NCBI GenBank assembly: GCA_035606695.1
Contig: DATNEW010000009.1
Location: 154,533 to 218,532 of the forward strand
DNA length: 64,000 nt
Origin: Gemmatimonadaceae bacterium
GTDB lineage: Bacteria > Gemmatimonadota > Gemmatimonadetes > Gemmatimonadales > Gemmatimonadaceae
Direction: 5' to 3'
Shown: positions 10,697 through 19,471 of the stretch, one piece after another
Layout of the letters: each line of letters opens with the position of its first letter
Position numbering within the stretch: the first letter of the stretch is position 1
Made by a program: the position numbers and the translations under genes
The notes under the pieces: generated by a model
Databases searched by the model: none
The model's input: the letters and a program-made list of their open reading frames with translations, nothing else
What the model was told of the DNA's origin: nothing

Positions 10697-12361
10697 TTGA
10701 GCGATTCGCGGCTGCTCACCGATTCCACCGATACCTCCGTCACGGACGCGGTCAGTCGCCTGGAGGGATGGGAGGTGGAGCGCGTGTCGTCGGGCGAGCT
10801 GCCGAACGCCGTGGCCGCACGGTCTGGAGTGCGCGCCATGCTCATCACGTCCGCCGATCCGACCGTGCTGCGTCACGCGATCGAGCGGGCGCATAGCTGC
10901 GGCATTCCGGTCGTCGTCGGCTGCGCGGACGACACCGCGCGCCGCCGCGCCGTCGAGCTGCACGTCGAGGAGTGGTTTCGCTGTCCCGCCGATGCCGAGG
11001 AAGTCGCGCAGCGCATCCGCGCGGCGGTCGCACGCGGCACGGCGCATCGCGCGGCCACCAACGACCGCGTCGAGCGCGTCGAGTACGAGGAGATGCTTCA
11101 CGATTCGCTCACCGGGCTGCCGACGCTGCCGGTGATGATCGAACGGTCGCGCAACCTGTTCAAGGAGCGCGGCGAGCTCGTGGTGCTGTATCTCAACTTC
11201 GTGCGCTACTCGAAGATCGAAGAGATCTACGGCTGGGAGAAGCTCGATGCGGTGCTCGAGACGACCGCGGCGGCGGTGCGCGAGTTCCTCGACGACACGT
11301 CGATGAGCACGTCGCGCGTGATGGTGAGCTTCACCAACGACGACGACTTCATTTTCTTTCACGTACCCGCCGCCGGCGTCGCCGCGGCGACGGAGAACGA
11401 GATCACCGATCTCGTGGCGCGGCTGCAGCGGCACGTCGGCGGGCGCATCGAGGCGCAGCACGGCGAAGACATCGCCGCGCTGTTCGACATCTACGTCGGG
11501 CGTGCGCACGTGTACTACAATCCGAAGATTCGCCTCGAGCGCCTGATCTATCGCGGCATTCGCGAAGCCGCCAACGCGGCGCGGTCGATCGAGGAGCGCG
11601 AGCGTGCGCGGCGCGTGGCCGATCTGCGGTCCAGCCTGCGCGATCGCGGCGTGTACGTCGACTATCATCCGATCGTCGTCACCGATACGAAAGAGATCTT
11701 CGGCTACGAGGCGCTCGCGCGCGGCGTCATGCGCAGCCTGCGGAGTCCCGAAGTGATGTTCGACGTCGCGGCGGAAGCCGATCTCGTCTGGGAATTGAGC
11801 CGGCTGTGCCGCGCGCGCGCGATCGAGGGGATGTCGTCGCGCCTGCGCGGCGACGAGCTGCTGTTCCTCAACGTCGATCCGCACGACTTTAGCGATCCGG
11901 CATTCAACGAGTCTGAAGTCGAGCATCCGGAGCGCGTGGTCATCGAGATCACCGAGCGCACCGCGATCAAGGACTATCCCAAGTTTCGCGAACGGCTGCA
12001 GAAGTTTCGCGAGCGCGGCTTCCGATTCGCCGTCGACGACGCGGGTTCGGGCTATGCGGGGCTGGGCTCGATCGCCAACCTCGAGCCGGACTTCATCAAG
12101 CTCGATATCTCGCTCATCAACGCGATCGACACGAATTTCATCAAGCAGAACCTGGTCGAAACGATGGTTCGCTTCGCGAACGACCATGGCGCCAAAGTGA
12201 TCGCCGAAGGCGTCGAGCGCGCCGAGGAGTTCGAGACCGTCAAGCAGCTCGGCGTCCATCTGGTGCAGGGATTCTTCCTCCACCGGCCGAGTCACCTGCC
12301 GCTCAGCGCGCTCAAGCGAGAGAAAGCGGAGCCGGTGGAGAAAGTCGAGAAAGTGGGGTAG
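10697..12361 (+). CDS. Cyclic-di-GMP phosphodiesterase with degenerate GGDEF and EAL domains
   Basis: The frame is open further upstream inside the receiver gene; I choose TTG at 10697, 1 bp after that stop. About 100 N-terminal residues resemble a degenerate receiver. A GGDEF-like domain follows (DSLTGLPTLPVMIERSR) in which the catalytic GGDEF is replaced by TNDDDF, so no synthesis is expected. The EAL domain looks active: YEALARG, LFLNVDP, VIEITERT, VDDAGSGYAGL, IKLDISLI, VIAEGVE and QGFFLHRP keep the metal-binding and catalytic acids. Likely role: degrading c-di-GMP under control of the adjacent receiver. The stop codon is followed within 20 bp by copy 2 of the nested palindrome. Confidence 0.88.
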   Translation: MSDSRLLTDSTDTSVTDAVSRLEGWEVERVSSGELPNAVAARSGVRAMLITSADPTVLRHAIERAHSCGIPVVVGCADDTARRRAVELHVEEWFRCPADAEEVAQRIRAAVARGTAHRAATNDRVERVEYEEMLHDSLTGLPTLPVMIERSRNLFKERGELVVLYLNFVRYSKIEEIYGWEKLDAVLETTAAAVREFLDDTSMSTSRVMVSFTNDDDFIFFHVPAAGVAAATENEITDLVARLQRHVGGRIEAQHGEDIAALFDIYVGRAHVYYNPKIRLERLIYRGIREAANAARSIEERERARRVADLRSSLRDRGVYVDYHPIVVTDTKEIFGYEALARGVMRSLRSPEVMFDVAAEADLVWELSRLCRARAIEGMSSRLRGDELLFLNVDPHDFSDPAFNESEVEHPERVVIEITERTAIKDYPKFRERLQKFRERGFRFAVDDAGSGYAGLGSIANLEPDFIKLDISLINAIDTNFIKQNLVETMVRFANDHGAKVIAEGVERAEEFETVKQLGVHLVQGFFLHRPSHLPLSALKREKAEPVEKVEKVG

Positions 12362-12378
12362 TCGGGCAAAACGGCATC

Positions 12379-12657
12379 CCACGGACGAACGTCGGACAAC
12401 GGCGGATCGGCACGGAGACGGCGTGAACTGCCGTTGACGGCAGTTTAAATACTTCTTTAGGAAACCCCTCAGGACGCTCGAACCCGGGAGCGTCCAGAGG
12501 GTGTTCATAAAAGAACCGAAGTCTTTTTTGACGAAACCCTCGGGACGTTGCGATCACCAAACATCCCGAGGGTTTCGTCAAAAGTCACCGAACTGCCGTC
12601 AACGGCAGCTCACGCCGTCTCCGTGCCTGGCCGCTGTTGTCCGAAGTTCGTCCGTGG
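12379..12657. repeat. Nested palindromic element, copy 2 (about 280 bp)
   Basis: Same architecture as 2656-2941. Outer arms CCACGGACGAAC (12379) and its complement ending at 12657 extend through CACGGAGACGGCGTGA and a small CTGCCGTTGACGGCAG palindrome. Inner stem-loops are at about 12464-12477/12488-12501 and, as a 16-bp perfect stem, at 12530-12545/12564-12579 (GACGAAACCCTCGGGA). It sits between the convergent EAL and waaA genes. Sequence differs from copy 1 at paired positions in a compensatory way. Confidence 0.85.
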
Positions 12658-12682
12658 TAACGCGGAACTCTCCGCCGAGACG

Positions 12683-13951
12683 CTATCGTAATAGCCGATC
12701 AACGAGCTCGAACGATCGCTCCGCCGCGCCGATTCCACTTCGTACGAGCGCGCGTGCATAGTCACCGGCTTCGCGCCGCGACACCACATCGCCGAGCCAC
12801 TGGCGCAGGCGCTTGGCCAGATCCGATTCGTCGCTCACGGCCGCGCCGCCGCCGCGTTGCGCCAGCAACGATGCATCGCGGCTGTTCTCGTGCTTCGGGC
12901 CGAACAACACCGGCGTGCCGAACGCCGCGGGCTCGAGCACCGAATGCAAACCCGCCGCATGAAATCCGCCGCCGACGAACGCGACGTCGGCCAGCGCATA
13001 GAGCTCGCCGAGCACACCGACGCGGTCGACAACGACGACGTCGGCCGTGGTGTGATGCGACTCATCGAGCCGCGCGACCGACAAGTTTGCGCGCTGCGCC
13101 CACGCCACGATGGGCGCCACGTGATCGTGCGTCGGCTCGTGTGGCGCGATGATGAGCCGAGCATCGACGGTGCGGCGCGCGGTCTCGAACGCGGGGAAGA
13201 GAGCCGCTTCGTCCGCCGGCCACGTCGATCCCGCAACGAGCGTCGGCCGAGGGTCGCGCAGGCGCTCGAGCATCGGGCTCGCGCGGTCGATGCCTTGCGC
13301 ACGCAGCCACACTTGATCGTAGCGCGTGTCGCCGGTAACGACGATTGCACGCGGCGCGACGCCAAGCTCCACGAGCCGGTCGGCGTCGGCGCCGTCGATC
13401 GCGCCGACGACCTCGAGCGAGGCGTACGCTTCGCTGAGCAACGCCGCGGCCGTACGTGACCGACGCGACGAGCCGCGCGAGAGGGTCGCGCTGACGAGTC
13501 CCAGGCGAACACCGCGCGCCTTCGCTTCGCGAGTGATGATGGGCCATACATCGAGCTTCGAGAACACGAGCGCCGTCGGCGCAAGCGTGTCGAGGGCCAC
13601 GCGCGCATCGCCCGGTGTGTCGAAGGGGAGATAGTCGCGGAAGTCGACATCGAGCCCGCGCGCGAATCCGACGGCACTGGGCGAGAAATGCGTGTACGCG
13701 AGCTGGACATCCGGCCGCCGCGCGCGCGTGAGTTCGAGAATCGGCCGGGCTTGCAGTCCTTCACCGACCGACGGCGCGTGCATCCAGAGCAGAGAACGCG
13801 ATCGGTCCCGATAGTCGGCGGCCCATTCGCGATAGCGGCGGCGAATGCCTCGCCGCGCACGCAACGCCCGAAGCAGCTTGGACTCGCTTTCCGGCGCGAC
13901 CACCGCGGCACCGCGCGCGATTTGCGCCAGCGCGCGGTAGCCAAGCTGCAT
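12683..13951 (-). CDS. waaA: 3-deoxy-D-manno-octulosonic acid (Kdo) transferase
   Basis: The ATG at 13951 (or GTG at 13963) gives about 422 aa, the normal length. This GT-B inner-membrane enzyme transfers Kdo from CMP-Kdo to lipid A. The acceptor-side motif LWMHAPSVGEGLQARPIL carries the catalytic glutamate. The C-terminal lobe has VAFVGGGFHAAGLHSVLEP and FGTPVLFGPKHENSRDA, which bind the sugar nucleotide. The presence of waaA implies Kdo-containing lipopolysaccharide. The start lies 17 bp after the stop of the upstream DsbA-like gene, suggesting co-transcription. Confidence 0.92.
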   Translation of the reverse strand: MQLGYRALAQIARGAAVVAPESESKLLRALRARRGIRRRYREWAADYRDRSRSLLWMHAPSVGEGLQARPILELTRARRPDVQLAYTHFSPSAVGFARGLDVDFRDYLPFDTPGDARVALDTLAPTALVFSKLDVWPIITREAKARGVRLGLVSATLSRGSSRRSRTAAALLSEAYASLEVVGAIDGADADRLVELGVAPRAIVVTGDTRYDQVWLRAQGIDRASPMLERLRDPRPTLVAGSTWPADEAALFPAFETARRTVDARLIIAPHEPTHDHVAPIVAWAQRANLSVARLDESHHTTADVVVVDRVGVLGELYALADVAFVGGGFHAAGLHSVLEPAAFGTPVLFGPKHENSRDASLLAQRGGGAAVSDESDLAKRLRQWLGDVVSRREAGDYARALVRSGIGAAERSFELVDRLLR

Positions 13952-13968
13952 GGGAAACCGCACGCGCG

Positions 13969-14688
13969 TTACGGCTTGGCCTTCGCCTTGAGTGCCGCCT
14001 CGATTGCCCCGCGCACGTCCGCCGCCACGCCGGCGGACAGGCCCTGGTCGTTCGTGAGCATCTTGCCGTCGACGAAGAACGTCGGCGTCGAGTTCACACC
14101 CGCGTTGTGCAGCTTGTCGTGATCGGCCTGGATGAGCGGCAGCGTCGCGTGCTTCGCCATGCAGCTGCGCCACTGCGCCATGTCGACTCCTGTTCCCGCG
14201 ATCACGCTGTCGAGCTTCGCGATGGGCTTGGGCATCGACTCCCACTGCGGCTGGCTGGCGAACAACGCGTCGTGCGCCGGCCAGAACTTGTTTTGTACCG
14301 AGGCGCACATCGCCGCCTCGGCGGCGGGAATGGCGTTCGGATGAATGCTGAGCGGCATGTTCACGAACGCCAATCGGATTTTTCCTTTTTGCGCGTAGTC
14401 GCGCATCAACGGAAGGAACGACGCGTCGTGCCACTCCTTGCAGTACGGGCACTGGAAGTCGCTGGCCATGAGCACCCAGACGGTTGCCGACGGATCGCCG
14501 GCGATGCGGCCGCGGTCGGCGAGATCGGTGATGCTGTCGTGCGGCATCGTGCTCGAGGCGAGCGAGCCGTCGGCGCTGGCACTTTGCCGCGCGCCGGCTG
14601 TGTCGGTGGTGCGCGGCGTGGCCGCGGGGCGAGAGCAGGCCACGAGGAACGCGCAGGCGGCGAGCGATCGAAGCAGAATAGAAGGCAT
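13969..14688 (-). CDS. DsbA-family thioredoxin-fold lipoprotein
   Basis: I start at 14688, where a lipoprotein signal begins (MPSILLRSLAACAFLVAC; an in-frame ATG lies ten codons upstream). After a Ser/Thr-rich linker the DsbA-like fold begins. It has active site CPYC at C80-C83 in SDFQCPYCKEWH, an inserted helical domain, and a cis-proline segment VNSTPTFFVDGK. Such proteins oxidise or shuffle disulfides in the periplasm; a lipid anchor would tether it to a membrane. An extra cysteine pair (MCASVQ, SCMAKH) lies in the helical insert. Confidence 0.85.
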   Translation of the reverse strand: MPSILLRSLAACAFLVACSRPAATPRTTDTAGARQSASADGSLASSTMPHDSITDLADRGRIAGDPSATVWVLMASDFQCPYCKEWHDASFLPLMRDYAQKGKIRLAFVNMPLSIHPNAIPAAEAAMCASVQNKFWPAHDALFASQPQWESMPKPIAKLDSVIAGTGVDMAQWRSCMAKHATLPLIQADHDKLHNAGVNSTPTFFVDGKMLTNDQGLSAGVAADVRGAIEAALKAKAKP

Positions 14689-14884
14689 AAGGCGGGGTGG
14701 GTCGGGCGGCATCGGCACGGTGCCGAACGAACGTACGATCGATGAAAGCTACGCGGTGGGTCGATGGCTCACAAACCCTTTCGCCACAACGGTGTGCGAC
14801 ATGGAAGACGCAGGGCCGTACAAGGCATACGTCTTGCACCCCCGCGAACGTGCGGTGACCTCTCGCTCTCGAGAGTGATTCATC

Positions 14885-15541
14885 GTGCCACTTGAACTCG
14901 ACGACATGGGAACGACGCTTGGCTGGTATGGACATGGAGGACCGATCATGCTGCTGATCCTCCTCGTTGGTATCGCCGGCCTCGCGGTGCTCCTCGAACG
15001 CTTGTACGTCATCGTCCTGCGCTCGAAGAACAACGGGCGGCCCTTCATCGAGCGCATCATTCAGCTCGTGCGCTCCGGCAAGATCGACGAAGCGATCAAG
15101 CAGTGCGCGGCATCGACGGCGGCGCTTCCCGACATGGGCCTGCTCATTCTGCGGAGCCGCAGCCGAGACGAAGCCGATCTGCAAAACGTCGCGAGCGCGG
15201 CCGCGCTGCACGTACTGCCCAAGCTGACGCGCCGCATTCACTATCTGCCGACGTTCTCGATCGTCGCCGCGCTGCTGGGCGTGCTCGGTACCGTGCGCGG
15301 CATTCATGACACGTTTCTCTCGCAGGCCGGCGTCGTCGCGGGTGAGAAATCGATCTGGCTCGGACTCGCCGGGTCGCTCACGCCGACCGCGTTCGGCCTG
15401 TCCGTCGCGATCGTGCTGCTGCTTGGCCGCGAGTATCTCGTGGGCCAGTCCGAGTTCATCACCGAGCACATTCACGAATTCTCGGCACGCTTGATCAACG
15501 CGTTGATCGATCGCCCCGACGTGCGCCTGGGTCATCGCTGA
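14885..15541 (+). CDS. MotA/TolQ/ExbB-family proton channel protein
   Basis: The 218-aa protein (GTG start) has one N-terminal membrane helix (IMLLILLVGIAGLAVLLERL), a cytoplasmic stretch, and two membrane helices near 120-140 and 160-190. The pore signature AALLGVLGTVRGIHDTF and GLSVAIVLLLGREY match ExbB/TolQ, which form a proton-driven motor with ExbD/TolR. No ExbD/TolR partner is adjacent, so whether it serves TonB, Tol or another system is unknown. It faces away from the DsbA-like gene across about 195 bp. Confidence 0.8.
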   Translation: MPLELDDMGTTLGWYGHGGPIMLLILLVGIAGLAVLLERLYVIVLRSKNNGRPFIERIIQLVRSGKIDEAIKQCAASTAALPDMGLLILRSRSRDEADLQNVASAAALHVLPKLTRRIHYLPTFSIVAALLGVLGTVRGIHDTFLSQAGVVAGEKSIWLGLAGSLTPTAFGLSVAIVLLLGREYLVGQSEFITEHIHEFSARLINALIDRPDVRLGHR

Positions 15542-15578
15542 CTACCGTTGGTGGGCCGGTGCGCGTAGCCTTCACCTC

Positions 15579-16418
15579 GTGATACGTCGCGCGCTCGCGC
15601 TCCTCTTCCTCGGCGTTCTGTCGCTGGCGGCCCAGGCTCCGCAAGTCCCCGCGGCGCCCGTCGGCTACGTCAACGACTTCGCGAAGGTCATCACCGCCGA
15701 CAAGGTGGCGGCGATCACGCGCATCATCGACGACGTGCGCGCCAAGTCGGGCGGCGAGATCGTCGTGCTGACGCTGCCCGATCTGGGCGGCCGGCCCATC
15801 GAAGACGTCGCGCTGAACACCGCGCGCCAATGGAAGATCGGCCGCAAGGGTCAGCCCGGCGATCCGGCGCGGAACACGGGTGTGTTGATCCTCGTCGTGC
15901 CGAAGCAAACGAGCAGCGACGGCCAAGGGCACTCTCGCATCGAAGTCGGCAACGGCGCCGAAGGTTTCCTGACCGATGCGACGTCCGGCCAGATTCAGGA
16001 CGAAGCCATCCCGTTCTTCGCGCAAGGCGACTACGGCAGCGGCATCGAGTTGATGACGCTGCGCGTCGCACAGCGATTCGCCGGCGAATTCCACTTCGCG
16101 CTCGATACCACGCTGCAGGCGCCGAGTGCGGAGCCTCTGCCGCCGGTGAGCGGCGGCCGCGCGATGCGCGGCGGCGGCATTCCGCCGTTCGTGTGGATGA
16201 TTCTCTTGTTCGTGATTCTTTCGTTGTTGAACGGCGGCCGGCGCGGGCGTCGCGGTTGTGGTGGATGTATCCCGATTTTCTTTCCGTTCGGCGGGGGCGG
16301 CGGTGGTTGGGGCGGAGGAGGATTCGGCGGCGGCGGTGGATTTGGCGGTGGTGGCGGGTTCGGTGGTTTCGGCGGCGGCGGCGGTTTCAGCGGCGGCGGA
16401 TCGAGCAGATCGTGGTGA
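15579..16418 (+). CDS. TPM-domain protein with glycine-rich tail
   Basis: The 279-aa protein (GTG start) has a signal peptide ending near AAQAPQVPA, then a TPM domain (VGYVNDFAKVITADKVAAI, GGEIVVLTLPDLGG, IEVGNGAEGFLTD). A membrane helix lies near 205-215 and a tail of about 45 residues is almost only glycine and phenylalanine. TPM proteins of the YgcG type are implicated in envelope and photosystem maintenance and as acid phosphatases. It forms a cluster with LemA two genes downstream, a common pairing. Confidence 0.82.
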   Translation: MIRRALALLFLGVLSLAAQAPQVPAAPVGYVNDFAKVITADKVAAITRIIDDVRAKSGGEIVVLTLPDLGGRPIEDVALNTARQWKIGRKGQPGDPARNTGVLILVVPKQTSSDGQGHSRIEVGNGAEGFLTDATSGQIQDEAIPFFAQGDYGSGIELMTLRVAQRFAGEFHFALDTTLQAPSAEPLPPVSGGRAMRGGGIPPFVWMILLFVILSLLNGGRRGRRGCGGCIPIFFPFGGGGGGWGGGGFGGGGGFGGGGGFGGFGGGGGFSGGGSSRSW

Positions 16419-16452
16419 GTCCTGGCGATGATGAGAGAACGATAGAGGCCCC

Positions 16453-17175
16453 ATGGCGCGCATGAGATTGGACGAACTCGTCTCGCAGCTTCGCGCGGCG
16501 TACGGCACGGCGCTTCGCTCGATGGTGCTCTATGGCTCCGCGGCGCGAGGCAACCAAACCGACAAGAACTCCGACTACAACGTGCTCGTGATCGTCGACG
16601 TGCTCGATGTGTCGCGCCTCACCGCCGCGTCGGCCGCGTCGCGCGCGTGGACAGAAGCGGGGAACCCGGCACCCCTCACGATGACGATGAGCGAATGGCG
16701 CGGATCATCGGACATCTTTCCGATGGAGTACGCGGACATTCTCGAGCATCACAAGGTGCTGCACGGCGAATCTCCCTTCGACGGAATTCACGTCGAGCTT
16801 TCCGATCTCCGCTTGCAGCTGGAGCAGGAAGCGATGGGCAAGCTGCTCAAGCTGCGACAAGGCGTACTGGCTTCGGGGAATGACGGAAAGCGCGAACTCG
16901 AACTGTTGTCCGCCAGCGTGAGCGCGATTCTGATCGTGTTTCGCTCATTTCTTCGGTTGCATGGGAGCTCGGTTCCCACGGACAACGTCGCGCTCGTGAA
17001 CGACGTCGCGGCACGCGCGTCGTTCGACGCGGAGCCGTTCGCCCGCGTGGTGCGTCACGCGCGTGGCGAAGCGGCGCTCAAGCCCGCGGACGCGAGTGTG
17101 GTGCTCACCGGCTACTTGCACGGCATGGAGCAGCTCGTGGCGTATCTCGACCGCTATCAGGCGCGGCCGGCGTGA
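16453..17175 (+). CDS. Nucleotidyltransferase-fold protein with altered metal site
   Basis: The 240-aa protein begins with a polymerase-beta-type minimal nucleotidyltransferase core: LYGSAARGNQTDKNSDYNVL. The GSxARG loop is intact. The usual D-x-D metal pair reads D-Y-N, so one carboxylate is replaced by asparagine. The C-terminal half is helical with no recognised domain. The change may mean loss of transferase activity or a subfamily variant. It lies between the TPM and LemA genes and overlaps an open frame leading into lemA by a few bases. Confidence 0.6.
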   Translation: MARMRLDELVSQLRAAYGTALRSMVLYGSAARGNQTDKNSDYNVLVIVDVLDVSRLTAASAASRAWTEAGNPAPLTMTMSEWRGSSDIFPMEYADILEHHKVLHGESPFDGIHVELSDLRLQLEQEAMGKLLKLRQGVLASGNDGKRELELLSASVSAILIVFRSFLRLHGSSVPTDNVALVNDVAARASFDAEPFARVVRHARGEAALKPADASVVLTGYLHGMEQLVAYLDRYQARPA

Positions 17176-17234
17176 CACAATCCTCGGCGGCGTTCCGTAG
17201 TGTCCATCACCCGATCCTTTCGAGGAGTCATACC

Positions 17235-17831
17235 ATGAAACGCTGGCTCTCACTGTTGCTGTTGCTTCCGTTGGGCGCGTGCGGCTACAACCGCATTCAG
17301 ACGCTCGACGAGACGGCATCAAAAGCGCAGGGTCAGATCGAAGTTCAGCTGCAACGCCGCGCTGATCTGATTCCCAATCTCGTGAACACCGTGAAGGGCT
17401 ACGCCCAGCACGAGGAGCAAGTCTTCATTCAGGTGGCGCAGGCGCGCTCCGGACTCGTGAACTCCATTCAGTCGCACGACCCCGAGCAGATGGCGAACGC
17501 CAACGCGCAGATGACGTCCGCGCTTGGCCGGCTCATGGTGAGCGTCGAGGCGTATCCGCAACTCAAGGCCGATCAGAGTTTCATTCGCCTGCAGGACGAG
17601 CTGACGGGCACGGAGAATCGCATCGCCGTCGCGCGCACGGACTACAACACCGCGGTGAACGATTACAACGCGTACATTCGTCAATTCCCCGCGGTGATCA
17701 CGGCGAAGTTCACAGGGGCCAAGGCGCGCAAGTACTTCACGGCGTCGGCCAACGCGCAGCAAGGGCCGCCGACGGTGGATTTCGGAACGCCGACGGCGCC
17801 AGCGCCGCCTCCTGCGGCGAAGAAGCCGTAG
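17235..17831 (+). CDS. lemA: LemA family lipoprotein
   Basis: I start at the ATG at 17235, preceded by GAGGAG and opening a lipoprotein signal (WLSLLLLLPLGAC). The helical LemA core follows: QLQRRADLIPNLVNTVKGYA, a helix-rich middle, and YNAYIRQFPAVITAKFTG, ending in a Pro-Ala tail. LemA proteins are membrane-anchored with an extracytoplasmic helical bundle and unclear function, often next to TPM-domain proteins as here. The last base of the TAG stop is the first base of a REP-like element. Confidence 0.9.
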   Translation: MKRWLSLLLLLPLGACGYNRIQTLDETASKAQGQIEVQLQRRADLIPNLVNTVKGYAQHEEQVFIQVAQARSGLVNSIQSHDPEQMANANAQMTSALGRLMVSVEAYPQLKADQSFIRLQDELTGTENRIAVARTDYNTAVNDYNAYIRQFPAVITAKFTGAKARKYFTASANAQQGPPTVDFGTPTAPAPPPAAKKP

Positions 17832-17930
17832 TCATCCCGAGCGAGCGGAGCGAGTCGAGGGACCCCCGTCCCGACGGAGGAGCTCTCCGTAATGAAAGGG
17901 GTCCTTCGTCGCTACGCTCCTCAGGATGAC
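17831..17930. repeat. REP-like palindrome filling the gap between lemA and metG stops
   Basis: Ends GTCATCC (17831) and GGATGAC (17930) with an inner GTCGAGGGACCCCCGTCCCGAC segment. The left base is part of the lemA stop and the right end contains the metG stop (complement of TCA at 17921-17923). Same family as 59050-59170 (shared GTCGAGGGACCCCC). Confidence 0.75.
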
Positions 17931-19471
17931 AAGCTTTTGTTCTGCTCCGGCTTCGGAAACAGCGACGCCCCTTTCGTCACTCGCCAGCCCGTCACGTCGA
18001 GTGACTTCGCCGCATCGAAGCGTTGCTCGCTCACCTGTCCCGGGCCGCCGAGCTGCGTCCACAACTCCTGCGCCTTGTTCGGGATGAACGGCGCAAGATA
18101 GATCGCGTGCCGCGCAAGCTGGCGCACCACACCCGCGAGCACCGTCTCCAACTCCGCGCGTCCGTCGGGCCTTTTCGCGAGCGCCCACGGCGCGCTCGAC
18201 TGTACGAATTCGTTGCCGCGCGCGACGCACAGCATCACACGGCGCAGCGCCTCGTTGAGCAGAAAGCCGCGTGAGCCCTCGATCGACGCGTGGTATTCCG
18301 CGAGATCGTCCGCGTCCGCGCGGTCGAGCGACACCGCGTCGCCACGCGGCACCACGCCGTCGCAATATTTCTCGACCATCGACAGCGCGCGGCTCGCGAG
18401 GTTGCCGAGTGTGTTCGCGAGATCGGAATTGTACCGCTCTTCGAAGCGCTCCCACGAGAAGTCGCCGTCGCCGTCGAAGGGCACTTCACGCAGCAGGAAG
18501 TAGCGCAGCGCGTCGGCCCCGCGAAAATCCACCGCCTCGTTCAGATCGAGCCGCACGCCCGCCGACTTGCTGAAGCGTTCGCCCGACAAGTTGACGAAGC
18601 CATGCGCCCACACGCGATCGGGCAGAGACACGCCCGCCGCGTGCAGCATCGCCGGCCAGATCACACAGTGCAGCCGGGTGATGTCCTTGCCGATGACGTG
18701 CAGGTCAGCGGGCCACAGCCGTTCGTAGCCATCGTCGGGAAAGCCGGTCGCCGTCAGGTAGTTCGGCAGCGCATCGAACCACACCCACGTGCCCTGCTCC
18801 TCGCCGTTCGGGAGCTTGATCGGGAAGGGAATCGCCCACGAGAGACGCGATCGCGTGATGGAAATGTCCTCGAGTCCCTGGTCGAGCAGGGCGAGGATTT
18901 CGTTCCGGCGCGTCGTGGGCTCCAGGAAGCGCGGGCGCGTGGCCAGCAAGTCCTTTATGAAACTCTCATAGCGCGTGAGTCGAAAAAACCAGTTGCGTTC
19001 GGTGGTCCACTGTAGATCGCGCGTCGGGTGCAGCACGCACTTGCCGTCGACGATCTCGTCGTCGCGCTTGAACAGCTCGCAGCCGACGCAATACCACCCT
19101 TCATACGACTTCTCATAAAAATCGTCGGGATGGCGCTCGTGGATGCGTTCGATCAACGCGCGCACGCCGCGCTTGTGCGGTGCGGCCGTCGTTCGAACGA
19201 ACTGGTCGTACGAGATCGACAGTCGCTGCCACATGGTCGTGAACCGTTCCGCGATCTCGTCGACGAAGTTCTGGGGCGACACGCCACGCTCGGCGGCCGC
19301 CTGCGCGACTTTCTGCCCGTGCTCGTCGAGCCCGGACAGAAAGTGCACGTCGTCGCCACGCATGCGTCGGTATCGCGCAATGGCATCCGCGCCGATCTTC
19401 TCGTATGCGTGGCCAATGTGCGGATCGCCGTTGGCGTAGTCGATCGCGGTCGTCAGAAAGTACTTCGCCAC
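17921..19471 (-). CDS. metG: Methionyl-tRNA synthetase
   Basis: The 516-aa class I synthetase charges tRNA-Met. HIGH is intact at 18-21 (NGDPHIGHAY). The second motif reads GERFSKSAG in place of KMSKS, a tolerated variant. A single zinc-type knuckle is visible (GWYCVGCELF with KCVLH). The C-terminal EMAP-like tRNA-binding domain found in some MetG is absent. The last residues (SLFPKPEQNKSLSS) read into the REP-like element. The start codon directly follows the ricT-like stop... in transcription order ricT is downstream: its start at 20659 lies upstream of metG, so ricT then metG are read in that order. Confidence 0.95.
   Translation of the reverse strand: MAKYFLTTAIDYANGDPHIGHAYEKIGADAIARYRRMRGDDVHFLSGLDEHGQKVAQAAAERGVSPQNFVDEIAERFTTMWQRLSISYDQFVRTTAAPHKRGVRALIERIHERHPDDFYEKSYEGWYCVGCELFKRDDEIVDGKCVLHPTRDLQWTTERNWFFRLTRYESFIKDLLATRPRFLEPTTRRNEILALLDQGLEDISITRSRLSWAIPFPIKLPNGEEQGTWVWFDALPNYLTATGFPDDGYERLWPADLHVIGKDITRLHCVIWPAMLHAAGVSLPDRVWAHGFVNLSGERFSKSAGVRLDLNEAVDFRGADALRYFLLREVPFDGDGDFSWERFEERYNSDLANTLGNLASRALSMVEKYCDGVVPRGDAVSLDRADADDLAEYHASIEGSRGFLLNEALRRVMLCVARGNEFVQSSAPWALAKRPDGRAELETVLAGVVRQLARHAIYLAPFIPNKAQELWTQLGGPGQVSEQRFDAAKSLDVTGWRVTKGASLFPKPEQNKSLSS

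Noticed and set aside
12683..15535. A 950-codon minus-strand frame
   Set aside because: It is the waaA frame running open through the overlapping DsbA-like and ExbB-like genes; only 12683-13951 has homology.
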